Positions 53,391-63,600 are shown, counted from the first letter of the stretch. The stretch: 64,000 nt of DNA from Arcobacter sp. EP1 (GCA_001655195.1 LPNY01000021.1:426-64425), one strand, 5' to 3'. Notes: generated by a model not told the origin, from the sequence alone. Numbers and translations are program-made.

Positions 53391-53753
53391 CTAATTCTTT
53401 GCTAGTTTGTGTTTAGTTGGTTTTTTATTGTAATCAAGTGCAACAATAACAACCTCATCAACTTGAACAATAATCTTATTTGTTGTTTTATTTCGTAGTT
53501 CACACTTCACTGTTATTGACGTTGTTCCAACTCGAATTAATTCTACTCCAGAAATAAGAATATCTCCAATATTTGCAGCACTTTTAAACTCTAAAGCTGA
53601 CATTTTCACTGTTGCAATTTTATTAGTCTCAAGTAAGTTTGCAGCAAAAATAATAGCATCTTCATCAACCCATGAAAAGGCTTGTCCTCCAAAAAGAATC
53701 CCAGCGGCATTTAAATGTGGGTACATTACCATTCGTTGTGTACTATATTCCAT
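53391..53753 (-). CDS. Hotdog-fold acyl-CoA thioesterase
   Basis: The 120-residue protein has the YciA/BFIT-type hotdog pattern: MVMYPHLNAAGILFGGQAFSW (with the central hot-dog helix following), WVDEDAIIFAANL holding the catalytic Asp, and strands VKMSALEFKSAANIGDILIS and SITVKCELRNKT. It hydrolyses acyl-CoA thioesters; chain length unknown. It is monocistronic on the minus strand. Confidence 0.85.
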   Translation of the reverse strand: MEYSTQRMVMYPHLNAAGILFGGQAFSWVDEDAIIFAANLLETNKIATVKMSALEFKSAANIGDILISGVELIRVGTTSITVKCELRNKTTNKIIVQVDEVVIVALDYNKKPTKHKLAKN

Positions 53754-53835
53754 GTATCTCCTAGACTTTCATATTCCGTATTCTAGTAAGATATTAGTAA
53801 AGGTAAGATAAAAATTTCAAGCTACTACTAGGAAC

Positions 53836-54606
53836 TTAAGTTTTTGGGAAAAAAAGTTCAAAGGCTCTAGGGATTTTTTTTAAACTATCCAAGTGATTTA
53901 ATACTAATCCTTCTTGGGAGAGTGCTGCTTTAACGATTTGTTTATTATAATCAAAACCATTAGGTTCATTAATATACTCTTGAACATCAATCCATTTTGC
54001 CTCTACAATTTCATCCGTATCTTGAATATCTATTTCTAAACTCAACGGTTTTGCACGACAAAGAATATAGAGATTACTTTTATTAAATTGGTGGGGATAG
54101 AAATGCCCTAAAGATACGATTGAGTCAAAACAGACATTAACCCCTGTTTCTTCATAAACTTCTCGTTTAACAGCGCTTTGGATTAACTCAGCATCATCAA
54201 TATGTCCACCAGGAAGTTTAAAACCAACAGTGGAATGTTTTTCCTTGATAACTAAGAGTTCATTTTTATCATTGATTACTACAACACCAACTCCTAAGGT
54301 ATGATTTGAAGCAGTTGGAATAATTGGATTTGTGATAAGTTTTTTGACCATTAAAATTTTATGTGATTCACATGTATGAAATTCAAATCCTAATTTAGCA
54401 CACAATGGCACTAAAGTAGCTTGTTTTATAGAGAGATAAATCCACAAGAGTTTTCTTTTTTCACCTATAAGTTTACTAATAAGTCTTTCAAGTTTCTCTT
54501 CAAAACCATCTTCATCATAGATAAAACTACTCTGCCCAATGGTAATACCATCATATCTATCTAAAACAATTTCAAAACCTTCGAAGTTTTCGCAGTATTC
54601 ACTCAT
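53836..54606 (-). CDS. NUDIX hydrolase with pre-nudix N-terminal domain
   Basis: The 256-residue protein has a complete Nudix box at 134-156 (GHIDDAE, seven residues, then REVYEETGV), which binds the catalytic metals. Residues 1-90 form an acyltransferase-like N-terminal domain similar to the pre-nudix segment of the NUDT6-like group (LWIYLSIKQATLVPLCAKLG). The substrate, probably a nucleoside diphosphate derivative, cannot be named. It follows the FIST/kinase pair by 22 bases and may belong to that operon. Confidence 0.85.
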   Translation of the reverse strand: MSEYCENFEGFEIVLDRYDGITIGQSSFIYDEDGFEEKLERLISKLIGEKRKLLWIYLSIKQATLVPLCAKLGFEFHTCESHKILMVKKLITNPIIPTASNHTLGVGVVVINDKNELLVIKEKHSTVGFKLPGGHIDDAELIQSAVKREVYEETGVNVCFDSIVSLGHFYPHQFNKSNLYILCRAKPLSLEIDIQDTDEIVEAKWIDVQEYINEPNGFDYNKQIVKAALSQEGLVLNHLDSLKKIPRAFELFFPKT

Positions 54607-54628
54607 ATTTCTCTTTTATATTTCACTC

Positions 54629-55840
54629 TTATATTTCGTAACTTGCAACAATAGGTAACTCAATAAAAAACTTTGCACCATGTTCACTGTTTTTTACATA
54701 AAATCTTCCACCTAAATGATTCGTAATAATATCATAACTTGAATACAGCCCTATACCCGTGCCTTGACTTTGATGTTTTGTTGTAAAATAGGGATTAAAT
54801 ATTTTATCAATAATTGTTTCATCAATACCACCACCATTATCTTCAATAGCAATAATAATATTGTACTCATTACTAAAAACACTATATTTAACCCACTTTT
54901 CATCTTTATCACTGATTATTAATACTTCTCTTGCATTATTTAAAATAGAAATAAGCACTTGTAAAAGTTTTCCTGTTATCAAACGAAATCGTATAGGTGT
55001 TGGTTCCATAAACTCTTCAATCAACTCTACTTTATCTAACTCATAAGAAGACTCTACTAATCGTAATGCCATTTTAACTCTATCTTGTATGATTATTTCT
55101 CTCAAGCGGTGCGAATCATTAATATAATCCCTAAACTCATCAATGGTATCTGATAAAAAATGTACATTTTTAGTAATACTGTCCGTATAGTGAAAAAAAT
55201 CTTGATCTGTTAAAATATTGAGTTCTTTTTTTAACTTCATGCCACTTGAAGCTGTTGAAATAATACTTAAGGGTTGTCGCCACTGGTGGGCAATATTTCC
55301 AATAAGTTCGCCCATTTGTGCCATCTTTAACTGTTCAAAAATCTGTTTCTCTTTGAGTTTATTCTCTTCAACGGCTTTATCAACTTCTCCTTGCAAGTTA
55401 AAGGTCAAAGTTTTTAACTGTTCATTTTTATCTTCTAAAGATTCTACATTTAAACAAGCACAAATACTAATATTGAGTTTTTTTCGAAAACTCTCATAAA
55501 TAGAGATAATGAAATCCAAATCAATTTGTACATCATAAATAAAGAGTAAGACACTCTTCTCTAATTTATAAAGTAGTAGAGTCAATTCGTTACTTAACTC
55601 TTTTTTGACAATTTTTTCATCATCACAAAACTCTAAAAAAGTATCAATATCATAAGGAATACTTTTTCCTATTGCAACTACTTGCTCTAAAGCATCATCA
55701 TTTTTATAAAATGCTCCATAAATAGCATCGGTTTCCATAATAAAAGTCTCAACAACCTCTTGCATCATCTCATCAAGTTTGAGACTATTTCCTATGGAAC
55801 CATGACATCGATATGAAATTGAGAGTTGATTTAAAAGCAT
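54629..55840 (-). CDS. Orphan histidine kinase encoded with a FIST protein
   Basis: The kinase is about 403 residues from the ATG at 55840, chosen because AGGTGG lies just upstream and the product begins MLLNQLSISYRCHG; an ATG at 55858 adds six residues. A GAF-like region spans about 10-135, a coiled coil follows, and His185 is in LIGNIAHQWRQPLS. HATPase motifs are SILNNAREVL, EDNGGGIDET and KIFNPYFTTKHQSQGTGIGLY. It overlaps the FIST gene by 10 bases, so FIST probably serves as its input partner. Confidence 0.9.
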   Translation of the reverse strand: MLLNQLSISYRCHGSIGNSLKLDEMMQEVVETFIMETDAIYGAFYKNDDALEQVVAIGKSIPYDIDTFLEFCDDEKIVKKELSNELTLLLYKLEKSVLLFIYDVQIDLDFIISIYESFRKKLNISICACLNVESLEDKNEQLKTLTFNLQGEVDKAVEENKLKEKQIFEQLKMAQMGELIGNIAHQWRQPLSIISTASSGMKLKKELNILTDQDFFHYTDSITKNVHFLSDTIDEFRDYINDSHRLREIIIQDRVKMALRLVESSYELDKVELIEEFMEPTPIRFRLITGKLLQVLISILNNAREVLIISDKDEKWVKYSVFSNEYNIIIAIEDNGGGIDETIIDKIFNPYFTTKHQSQGTGIGLYSSYDIITNHLGGRFYVKNSEHGAKFFIELPIVASYEI

Positions 55841-56889
55841 ATTCCACCTACCACACATGTTTTATTGTAAAAATGAATAAACTTTTTACCTTGATTAGCA
55901 ATTTCACCTATGGTTATAGCTCCCATTATTGTCGAAGCATGGGTATTTGAGGAGATTATCTTTAACTCATCATCAAAAGCCGTATCCAAAAAACCAACAC
56001 GAGAGACACAATCAAATAACATTATAAATCGACAATCACTTTTAACTGCCTCATCTGCTGCACTTTTTGCTGCTTTTAGTAGATCCTCCTTTTCTCCTGT
56101 TAAAATATTAATAATAGAATTTTCTTTAATTTCGCCCACTAAAACTAAACTGTTATCTTCAAAAGCAATTGGGTCTCTGACAATTTGTTCCCCTTTGTAT
56201 TTTACAATTCCAATGGGATAATTTTTAGCAAGTTCTAAAAAGTTTTCAGCAGTTAACTTTTGTCCACAATCTTCTTCTATAACTTCTGAATAAACTTTAA
56301 GTGCAGATTTATAATCAATTTGAGCGAGTCTATTCTTTTCACTTTTTGTTGCTAAAAAAGGACCTTTTAGATATTGCCAACCATGTCTAACGCCAATATC
56401 AATGGGGATTTTAAGCTTTATTAAAATTGCTGAATTATTAACAAAACCCTCATTAGTAAATAGTGCACCTTCAAGACTATCTTGAATACTTCCTGCTCCA
56501 CCACCAATAATATTTGTATTTAAATCAACACTTGCATAGAGTTTTGATAAGAATGACTCATTAAAAGAAGAGAAACCATCCAAAAGAGTTATTACCGATT
56601 CTATGTTTTTAAAATCTTCACTCTTTATTGTGCAATGTTCAATATCATTGATACAAACGGCTTCCATATTTGTTTCAATTTCAAAAGAAATCACACCTTC
56701 ATCATATAACTTATTATTATAGATTATTTGTGGGAAAAAAGCACCATAAAGCTTGAGTTTAGTCCCCTGTAAAGTCTTTATATCAAGAAGTGTTTTAGAA
56801 GCAACGTAAAGCAAGTATGAACTAGTACTATTTTTATTATTAAATAGAAATTCATCAAAATCTTCGAAATATTTAATATCTGCTTTCAT
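55831..56889 (-). CDS. FIST-domain sensory protein
   Basis: The 352-residue cytoplasmic protein has FIST_N features in the first half (LYVASKTLLDIKTLQGTKLK, GVISFEIETNMEAVCIND, IIGGGAGS) and FIST_C at the end (ENSLVLVGEIKENSIINIL, HASTIMGAITIGEIANQGKK). FIST domains are proposed to bind small ligands such as amino acids. It is cotranscribed with and overlaps a histidine kinase, which is the main clue that it feeds a signalling pathway. Confidence 0.82.
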   Translation of the reverse strand: MKADIKYFEDFDEFLFNNKNSTSSYLLYVASKTLLDIKTLQGTKLKLYGAFFPQIIYNNKLYDEGVISFEIETNMEAVCINDIEHCTIKSEDFKNIESVITLLDGFSSFNESFLSKLYASVDLNTNIIGGGAGSIQDSLEGALFTNEGFVNNSAILIKLKIPIDIGVRHGWQYLKGPFLATKSEKNRLAQIDYKSALKVYSEVIEEDCGQKLTAENFLELAKNYPIGIVKYKGEQIVRDPIAFEDNSLVLVGEIKENSIINILTGEKEDLLKAAKSAADEAVKSDCRFIMLFDCVSRVGFLDTAFDDELKIISSNTHASTIMGAITIGEIANQGKKFIHFYNKTCVVGGICF

Positions 56890-57069
56890 TCTAAAACCTT
56901 TCTTAAAGTTGAACCATTAAAGCATAAATAATTTTTAAAATCAAGTTATACGTCTATTTTAGCGATACATATTTAAATAATAAGTAGTATATAATTTTAA
57001 TAAAAATATTCATCTAGGATTAAGTTATTTAAAAATCTCTTTGAAAACATTAAAATATTTCTCAATGCT

Positions 57070-57098
57070 TTGTTTTTGCAACTATTGTAGCTTATAAT
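57070..57098 (+). promoter_or_regulatory. Candidate sigma-70 promoter for the glycosyltransferase gene
   Basis: TTGTTT (57070-57075) is followed after 17 bases by a perfect TATAAT (57093-57098), 32 bases before the start codon. The -35 is weak but spacing is ideal. Confidence 0.5.
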
Positions 57099-57130
57099 TT
57101 TAGAATATATTGAAAAAAGGGAGAGCATAA

Positions 57131-58240
57131 ATGAAGAAGTTTTTATACATCACAGACCAAGTAGAGTACAGTGACCATAGTTTTATCGGTCCACTATTTG
57201 AAAAATACCTCAAAGAGTTTTTTGACGTTACTATCGTATATTTCTCTGAATTTAAGTCAGATATTGAAATCAAAGGAAGCAATATTATTGTTCCAGATGG
57301 ATATAAAGGGAATATTTTAGAAGAACTTATCAAACATGATATTGACGTAGGTGCATATTCGTATGTTGTTGTAAGAAATATCGGAAAAGTTTTAAAATCT
57401 GTTTTAAAAACACAAGAACGATTTGACTTTAAAGTGGGATACCGACTCTCATTTCCAAAACGACGAGCACAAATGCAAGTTGACCAAGCAAACAATAAAG
57501 CTGGTTTCTTAGATGTACTTAACAATAAAATCAAAACATTCTCAGAAACAAACCTAATCAACGAATGTGACCTATTTTTACCAACGTCTGAAAGAATGCA
57601 CGAAGAGTTCTTTGAAGGAGTTACTGCAAAAACATTTATTTGTCCTCCAGCAATTGATCCAGATATCTTACATGATAACATTCAACATGAAGGTGAAGAG
57701 ACACGATTCTTCTATGCAGGAACACTGGATAAATTAAGAGAGTTTGATAAAGTACTTGATGCCTTTAATGACGTTCGAAGTGATAAATGGAAATTAACTA
57801 TTTCTACAAAAGATCCAGAGTATGCACAAGAGATTATCAATAAATATGATAGTTTAAAAAATCATGTAGAAATTCACAATGCACGAACACGAGATGAACT
57901 TCTTGATTTAATTGCAGCAGCAGATGTAACAGTATCAGCGCTACCTGATATTGCACTGTTTAATACATCAACACCAGTTAAAATCTTGGATTACTACTCA
58001 TCTGCCGTTCCTTGTATTATGACAAATAATGCCAACAATAATACTCTCTTTACAGATGACCATGACGCATGGTTCTGTAAATTTACAAAAGAGTCACTTC
58101 AAGAGAAACTTGAATATATTATTAGTTTAAGTAAAGAAGAAGTTGCCCAAGTTGGAGCAAAAGGTCAAGAGAGGCTTCTTGCTATTCGAAATTATAAAAC
58201 GATTGCTCAAAAATTAGCGCGAACGTTAGATTCACTATAA
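57131..58240 (+). CDS. GT4-like glycosyltransferase
   Basis: The 369-residue protein has a GT-B outline. The N-terminal half starts MKKFLYITDQVEYSDHSFIG. The C-terminal half has FFYAGTLDKLREFDKVLDAF, VEIHNARTRDELLDLIAAAD and NTSTPVKILDYYSSAVPCIM, where the E/D-x7-E-type donor motif is replaced by a Thr-Pro-Val-Lys-Ile-Leu-Asp-Tyr pattern. It likely builds a surface polysaccharide or glycan; no other glycan genes are adjacent. GGGAGAG precedes the ATG. Confidence 0.78.
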   Translation: MKKFLYITDQVEYSDHSFIGPLFEKYLKEFFDVTIVYFSEFKSDIEIKGSNIIVPDGYKGNILEELIKHDIDVGAYSYVVVRNIGKVLKSVLKTQERFDFKVGYRLSFPKRRAQMQVDQANNKAGFLDVLNNKIKTFSETNLINECDLFLPTSERMHEEFFEGVTAKTFICPPAIDPDILHDNIQHEGEETRFFYAGTLDKLREFDKVLDAFNDVRSDKWKLTISTKDPEYAQEIINKYDSLKNHVEIHNARTRDELLDLIAAADVTVSALPDIALFNTSTPVKILDYYSSAVPCIMTNNANNNTLFTDDHDAWFCKFTKESLQEKLEYIISLSKEEVAQVGAKGQERLLAIRNYKTIAQKLARTLDSL

Positions 58241-58247
58241 AGGTTTC

Positions 58248-58262
58248 GTGCCCGACGGGCAC
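58248..58262. terminator. Hairpin after the glycosyltransferase gene
   Basis: GTGCCC and GGGCAC pair perfectly around GAC. It is GC-rich for this genome and lies eight bases after the stop, but no T-run follows at once, so termination would need a neighbouring element. Confidence 0.5.
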
Positions 58263-58288
58263 ATGCCTTATTTTAAAATAAAATCATA

Positions 58289-58306
58289 GAGAGGCTTTTG
58301 CCTCTC
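58289..58306 (-). terminator. Terminator of the recQ-thyA-folA operon
   Basis: GAGAGGC (58289-58295) pairs with GCCTCTC (58300-58306) around four bases. On the minus strand it overlaps the methyltransferase stop codon and is followed by a broken T-stretch, so it is a plausible intrinsic terminator. Confidence 0.6.
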
Positions 58307-59093
58307 ACACTTCCCATGAAATAACAGCCCAAGAAACAAAATCACTTGAATGTTTGTTATTTTTAACATCACTTTCATAATAGGCTTCTAATCGTTGTTT
58401 TTCAGTATTTGTTAACTCACCTAAACTCCAAGCAATACTTTGAATAAAGTGTTCACAATTTTTATAAACACTACTTCGTCCTTCACTTTGAATAAAATTA
58501 ACACTAGCAGTAATTCCCATAGAATATAAGATATTCATCACGTAAATATAATCGGGTTTTTTAATAACTTCTCGTTGCATCACATCTAAAATAGCTTGAG
58601 ATACAAAAGTTCCTCCCACTTTATAAGAGAGATAAACTCTTTTTTTGGCATGATTATGAAGTTTTGTTAAAGCCTCTTTCATATCTTTTACTTCTAAAGA
58701 ACGCGATGCTAAAACAATGTCAGCTTTTGGAATACTACTCCAATCATCATACCAAGAGTAGTTTATGGGGTTAATATTATTAAGCTTTTTCTCTTTGGCA
58801 TTCTCTTCTAACAGTGATAACATTTTTGAAGAATAATCTAAGGCATAGACTGTTTGCAATTGTGTACCTAATCGTAAACTCAAATTACCAACACCACAAC
58901 CAACATCAAGAACGGTTTTACAACCGCTAAGATTGAGTAAATCGAGAAATTGTTCGTTATAGATAGAATCATGAACACGTTCATTCATGGAAGCAGCTTT
59001 GTTATCCCAAGCTGCTTGGCTTTTCATTTTAAATGTTGTTGCCTCTTTTTGTTGTTTGTAAAGGGCATTAAAGTCAATCTCATCAAAATGCAT
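58305..59093 (-). CDS. SAM-dependent class I methyltransferase
   Basis: The 262-residue protein has SAM motif I TVLDVGCGVGN (60-70), the acidic post-I residue in VYALDYSSKM, and motif IV-like ADIVLASRSLEVKDM. A preceding helical stretch (residues 1-50) is typical of small-molecule or lipid methyltransferases. The substrate is unknown. It is the last gene of an operon with folA, thyA and recQ, 12 bases after folA. Confidence 0.82.
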   Translation of the reverse strand: MHFDEIDFNALYKQQKEATTFKMKSQAAWDNKAASMNERVHDSIYNEQFLDLLNLSGCKTVLDVGCGVGNLSLRLGTQLQTVYALDYSSKMLSLLEENAKEKKLNNINPINYSWYDDWSSIPKADIVLASRSLEVKDMKEALTKLHNHAKKRVYLSYKVGGTFVSQAILDVMQREVIKKPDYIYVMNILYSMGITASVNFIQSEGRSSVYKNCEHFIQSIAWSLGELTNTEKQRLEAYYESDVKNNKHSSDFVSWAVISWEV

Positions 59094-59105
59094 GGCTAAT
59101 CTTTT

Positions 59106-59609
59106 TTAGTCTTTTTTAACATAAACTTTAAATTTCCATGCAGGGCTTTGTGTTTCTCCTTTAGAGACAACAGCTTCATAATCACGCTGTTCAACCATAT
59201 CCCAAGCAGCAAAATCAATAGGTTTTAAAAAGGCATCCGCCTCTCCATCAAAATCAACCTCACTTAGATACATTTTGTCCACATAAGGGAAAAGTGTCGC
59301 ATAAATATTAGCTCCACCAATAATAAAAAGTTCTTCTTCACCATTGGCTCTTGCAAAATTAAATGCCTCTTGAATATCACCAAAGGTGTATACACCTTCG
59401 TGTTCAAAACCTTTTGAAGATAGAACAATTGAAGTTCGATTTGGCAACGGTCTTCCAATAGATTCAAATGTTTTTCGTCCCATTAAGATGTGATGTCCAG
59501 AAGTGATTTGTTTAAAATTTTTAAAATCCTCAGAGATATGCCACAACATTTGGTTATTTAGACCAATCTCCCAGTTTTTTCCATAAGCTACAATCATTGA
59601 TATTTTCAT
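59106..59609 (-). CDS. folA: Dihydrofolate reductase
   Basis: The 167-residue protein matches FolA: MKISMIVAYGKNWEIGLNNQMLWHISEDF (substrate and NADPH loop with the Trp and an acidic residue in SED), HHILMGRKTFESIGRPLPNR (NADPH site) and EELFIIGGANIYATLFPYVD. It reduces dihydrofolate to tetrahydrofolate, the partner step to ThyA, which generates dihydrofolate. It follows thyA by 11 bases. Confidence 0.95.
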   Translation of the reverse strand: MKISMIVAYGKNWEIGLNNQMLWHISEDFKNFKQITSGHHILMGRKTFESIGRPLPNRTSIVLSSKGFEHEGVYTFGDIQEAFNFARANGEEELFIIGGANIYATLFPYVDKMYLSEVDFDGEADAFLKPIDFAAWDMVEQRDYEAVVSKGETQSPAWKFKVYVKKD

Positions 59610-59620
59610 ACTTTTTTTCC

Positions 59621-60484
59621 TTATACTGCCATTACTGCTTTTATTGATTCGTGAGATTTATATCCAACCAATTCAAAATCACTCATTTTAAAATCTTCAA
59701 TATTTTTAATCTCTGGATTAATATTCATGGTTGGTTTAGCAAATGGTTCTCGAGTTAACTGCAAGTTGACTTGATCGTAATGATTAGAGTAGATATGAGC
59801 ATCTCCAAAAGTATGCACAAAATCCCCTACTTCTAAATCACACACTTGTGCAATCATCATTGTAAGCAATGCATAAGAAGCGATATTAAAAGGAACCCCT
59901 AAAAATACGTCGGCACTTCTTTGGTATAACTGACACGATAGTTTCCCCTCTGCCACATAAAATTGGAAAAATGTATGACAAGGAGGCAGTGCCATTTGTT
60001 CTAACTCACCCACGTTCCATGCAGATAAAATCATTCTTCTTGAATCAGGATTTGTTTTGATTTGGTTGATGAGTTCTGCTAACTGATCAATTGCTTTGCC
60101 ATCAGTTCCCATCCACGATCTCCATTGCGCTCCATAAACAGGTCCCAACTCTTTTATCGTATCCGTATTTACATATCCAAGGTCTTTACCTTGAGCATCT
60201 GCATTGGCCGTCCAAACCGTTTTTTTACCGATTAAATTTTCCGCTTTATCACCAAAGTGAAGTTCAGCAAGTCGTCTTTCATCAGTACTTCCTTCAATAA
60301 ACCATAACAATTCAGAGATAATTGCTTTTAAAAACGTTTTTTTAGTTGTCACTAAAGGAAAGCCTTCACTTAAATCAAATCGCATTTGATATCCAAAAAC
60401 AGAGGTTGTTCCCGTTCCTGTTCTATCCTCTTTTTTAACACCTTTGGTTAAAATATGGTCTAATAAATCTAAATATTGTTTCAA
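59621..60484 (-). CDS. thyA: Thymidylate synthase
   Basis: The 287-residue ThyA-type enzyme methylates dUMP with methylenetetrahydrofolate. The catalytic Cys is in [12 protein letters not shown]; other motifs are [41 protein letters not shown] and [12 protein letters not shown]. It overlaps recQ by 4 bases and is followed closely by folA, a functional pair. Confidence 0.96.
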   Translation of the reverse strand: MKQYLDLLDHILTKGVKKEDRTGTGTTSVFGYQMRFDLSEGFPLVTTKKTFLKAIISELLWFIEGSTDERRLAELHFGDKAENLIGKKTVWTANADAQGKDLGYVNTDTIKELGPVYGAQWRSWMGTDGKAIDQLAELINQIKTNPDSRRMILSAWNVGELEQMALPPCHTFFQFYVAEGKLSCQLYQRSADVFLGVPFNIASYALLTMMIAQVCDLEVGDFVHTFGDAHIYSNHYDQVNLQLTREPFAKPTMNINPEIKNIEDFKMSDFELVGYKSHESIKAVMAV

Positions 60485-62589
60485 TTACTTTCCTTGATTA
60501 AATACTCATATAAATACAAGTATTGTCTTAATTCTTTCATACTTTCATACTGCAAACCGGACTCAATCCACTGCTTTATTTCACTTGGAATACGAAGCGG
60601 TTCTAACAGTTCTTCTTTTTTATTTTTTGAGATTTTATTATATTCAAATAAAAGTGAGATATGGCTAAGAATAGAAGTTATGCTTAAATCACGAATTTGA
60701 GATATCTCTTCAAGAGTTTTTTCATTTTCTATAAGTTCTAATGTTTCCAAATAGGTCTTTGTTAACTTCTTTGTAGGTACCCTCTTCTCTAACTCTTCTT
60801 TATTTTCCTCTTTTACTGTTTTACACAGTTGTAAAAATGCATCTCCATATTTCTCAAATCGCACTTTACCCACACCATTAATTTCTAAAAAATCCTCTTG
60901 GCTAGTTGGAAGTTTTGAACAAAGCTCTTTTAACGTTTTATCTCCAAAGATAACATAAGCTGGAACATCATGCTCTAAAGCTATTTTTCTACGTAGGGTT
61001 TTAAACTCTTCAAAAAGTTTTTCATCAAAGCTTAGTTCTACCTCTTCTTGTTCTTGTTTTTGTAAAATACCTAATTTATCCCTATCAATAAAAACTTTTT
61101 CATTACCTTTTAAAATACTCATTCCTAAACTGGTGATTTTTAGCGCTCGATACTCACCCAATGTTAAGGCACTATCGTCAATAAGTTTATCACAAATAGC
61201 AACCCACTCATTTTTACTTTTTTCATGTCCAATATTGTAAACGCTTAACTTTTCATGTCCAAACTCTAAAAGCTTTTGATTTTTAGAGCCTCGTAAAACA
61301 TCAATAATATGGTTTAATCCAAACCGTTGTTCCGTTCTAAAAATTGCAGAGAGTAATTTTTGGGCATCCACACTCACATCCACTTGTTCCACTTTACCTT
61401 TGGTACAACTATCACATAAGGTTTTACAATCTTCTATTTCATCTTCAAAATATGAAGCGATAAGTTTGTGGCGACACTGGTTAGAAACGCAATATCGATA
61501 CATGGCTTCTAATTTTTCTAAGGAAGTTTTTTTGTAGCCATCATCCAACGCCTCTTCAATTTGAATTTTACGTTTGACTTCATCTGATTTTGAGTAGAGT
61601 AAATAAGTATATGACATATCACCATCTCGACCTGCTCGACCGATTTCTTGATAGTAATTTTCTAAGGTTTTTGGCATAGAAGTATGTAAAACAAAACGAA
61701 TATTAGATTTATCAATTCCCATACCAAAAGCAATAGTAGCAACAACAATATCTATTTTTTCATAGACAAAATCTTCAAATACTTCATGTTTAATTTCGTT
61801 TGAAAGTCCCGCATGATAGGCTTTTGATTTGTAGTTATTCTCTTGTAAGAAAGCAGCTATTCCTTCTGCTTCTTTTCGAGTAAAGGTATAGATTATCCCA
61901 CACAAACCCTGATGGGATTTCAAAAACTGCAAAATCTGTTTTTTGCCATTTCCTATACGAGGTTCACAATATATATTTAAATTATCCCGTTTTGTCTGCG
62001 CTCTAAAATGGCGAGCCTCATTGAGGTATAAACTCTGAGCAATATCTGCTTCAACTTTTTTAGTTGCCGTTGCTGTAAAAGCAGCAATTGAAGTATTGGG
62101 AAAATTTTGTTTTAGACGGTCAAGATTTCGATACTCTGCTCGAAACTCGTGTCCCCAAGCACTAACACAGTGGGCTTCATCAATAACAAAATAGTTAATA
62201 TCTATATTTTGTAAAGTTTGAATAAACTCAAATGAAGTAAAACGTTCTGGGGCAACATAGAGAAACTTTAATTGGTTATGTTGTAATGCTTGTAGGGTTT
62301 GATTATTCTGCTCATTACTTTGCAGTGAGTTAATCATAGCCGCGCTAATATCAAGCTCATTGAGTGCTTTGATTTGATCTTGCATTAAAGCAATCAACGG
62401 AGAAATAACAACTGTTACACCTTGCATTAAAAGTGCTGGAAGTTGGTAACATAGTGACTTACCACCACCTGTAGGTAATATTGTCAAAACATCTTTTTTA
62501 GCTAAAATGGTATCAATAACTTCTTCTTGAAAGCTTCGAAAGTTATCGTATCCAAACTGTTCTTTTAAGATTGTGTACTTAGTATTCAT
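60481..62589 (-). CDS. recQ: ATP-dependent DNA helicase RecQ
   Basis: The 702-residue protein has the RecQ layout: helicase core with Walker A at 40-45 (TGGGKS), DEAH at 137-140 followed by [13 protein letters not shown], motif [12 protein letters not shown], the zinc region [24 protein letters not shown], an RQC winged helix and an HRDC domain from about 510. A C-terminal helical extension of some 90 residues follows. It unwinds DNA in recombination and repair, and is the first gene of the operon with thyA. Confidence 0.95.
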   Translation of the reverse strand: MNTKYTILKEQFGYDNFRSFQEEVIDTILAKKDVLTILPTGGGKSLCYQLPALLMQGVTVVISPLIALMQDQIKALNELDISAAMINSLQSNEQNNQTLQALQHNQLKFLYVAPERFTSFEFIQTLQNIDINYFVIDEAHCVSAWGHEFRAEYRNLDRLKQNFPNTSIAAFTATATKKVEADIAQSLYLNEARHFRAQTKRDNLNIYCEPRIGNGKKQILQFLKSHQGLCGIIYTFTRKEAEGIAAFLQENNYKSKAYHAGLSNEIKHEVFEDFVYEKIDIVVATIAFGMGIDKSNIRFVLHTSMPKTLENYYQEIGRAGRDGDMSYTYLLYSKSDEVKRKIQIEEALDDGYKKTSLEKLEAMYRYCVSNQCRHKLIASYFEDEIEDCKTLCDSCTKGKVEQVDVSVDAQKLLSAIFRTEQRFGLNHIIDVLRGSKNQKLLEFGHEKLSVYNIGHEKSKNEWVAICDKLIDDSALTLGEYRALKITSLGMSILKGNEKVFIDRDKLGILQKQEQEEVELSFDEKLFEEFKTLRRKIALEHDVPAYVIFGDKTLKELCSKLPTSQEDFLEINGVGKVRFEKYGDAFLQLCKTVKEENKEELEKRVPTKKLTKTYLETLELIENEKTLEEISQIRDLSITSILSHISLLFEYNKISKNKKEELLEPLRIPSEIKQWIESGLQYESMKELRQYLYLYEYLIKESN

Positions 62590-62674
62590 TTAGGGATAGT
62601 AGCATAGTTTGTGTTAATACTTAACGTTTAGAGACTCTTTTTTATCCTCTTTACTATCTTCTATTTTTGAGCTA

Positions 62675-63544
62675 TTATTTCTCTTTTTTATTGACAAGAA
62701 TAATTCCAAATATTACCATTGTAATACCTATAATAACATTCCACTCCAAGGCATCATCTAATAAAAAGTAAGAAATAATCACCGCACTAACAGGTACTAG
62801 ATAAAAAATTGAAGAAACTTTTGAAACGGCACCATTTTTAATCATAATATAAAGCAATGTTAATGATCCAATACTTACTCCCAAAGACATGTACGATAGC
62901 GCAATAATAAATTTGCTATCCCACACCACCCTAATTTCTTCAAAATATAAAAAAGGTAAAACAAGAAGTGTTGAAGAGAGTGTTTGTATAGCACCACCAG
63001 CAAAAAGATTCATATGAGCACAATACTTTTTTTGATATAGGTTTCCAAAGCTTAGCCCCAACAAGGCAATAATAGAAAAAACAACACCAAAAATCTTTGT
63101 ACTACTCATATCAATATTCATGACAACAACAAAAACAACACCAAAAAATCCAATAAGAAGTCCTAACCAAATTTTAGGATTTACCTCTTCACCTAAAAAT
63201 TTTATGGCTAAAAAAGAGACCAAAATAGGCTGTAAGGCGATAATCAATGCACTTAATGAAGCTGAGATTCCAAAAGCAAGCGATAAAAATACACCAATAG
63301 AAAAGGTACCAACAGTTAACATTCCTGCAATACTAATATGCATAAACTCTTTGTAATTAGAGGGCCAACGTGCTTTTATGAAATAGGCAATTAAACATAA
63401 AATTAAAAAGGCAATAAAAAATCTAATCGCTAAAAAAGCCATGGGTGAGGCACTTGTCAAACCATATTTAGTAAAAACAAATCCACTTCCATATAGAAGA
63501 ATAAAACCAAAAGGAAGCAATAAAGAAGGAGTAAATCTGACCAT
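62675..63544 (-). CDS. EamA/DMT-family transporter
   Basis: The product is about 289 residues from the ATG at 63544, where AAGGAA sits seven bases upstream and the product begins MVRFTPSLLLPFGF. An upstream TTG at 63583 lies in a terminator loop and is less likely. Ten helices in two EamA repeats are visible (FTKYGLTSASPMAFLAIRF in the first, LALSYMSLGVSIGSLTLLY in the second). The transported metabolite is unknown. Confidence 0.85.
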   Translation of the reverse strand: MVRFTPSLLLPFGFILLYGSGFVFTKYGLTSASPMAFLAIRFFIAFLILCLIAYFIKARWPSNYKEFMHISIAGMLTVGTFSIGVFLSLAFGISASLSALIIALQPILVSFLAIKFLGEEVNPKIWLGLLIGFFGVVFVVVMNIDMSSTKIFGVVFSIIALLGLSFGNLYQKKYCAHMNLFAGGAIQTLSSTLLVLPFLYFEEIRVVWDSKFIIALSYMSLGVSIGSLTLLYIMIKNGAVSKVSSIFYLVPVSAVIISYFLLDDALEWNVIIGITMVIFGIILVNKKEK

Positions 63545-63565
63545 AGTATTCCTTTTTTTGGGTAT

Positions 63566-63598
63566 AAAAAAAGTAGCCATCAAAATGATAGCTACTTT
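63566..63598 (-). terminator. Terminator for the short minus-strand unit before the transporter gene
   Basis: On the minus strand AAAGTAGC (63598-63591) pairs with GCTACTTT (63577-63570), extended by TGAT/ATCA around one mismatch, and is followed by seven T. It ends the transcript that starts near 63911 and separates it from the EamA transporter. Confidence 0.85.
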
Positions 63599-63600
63599 GA

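Noticed and set aside
63545-63583. Longer N-terminus for the EamA transporter starting at TTG 63583
   Set aside because: That start lies in the terminator loop of the upstream unit and adds residues atypical of the family; the ATG at 63544 has a good ribosome site.
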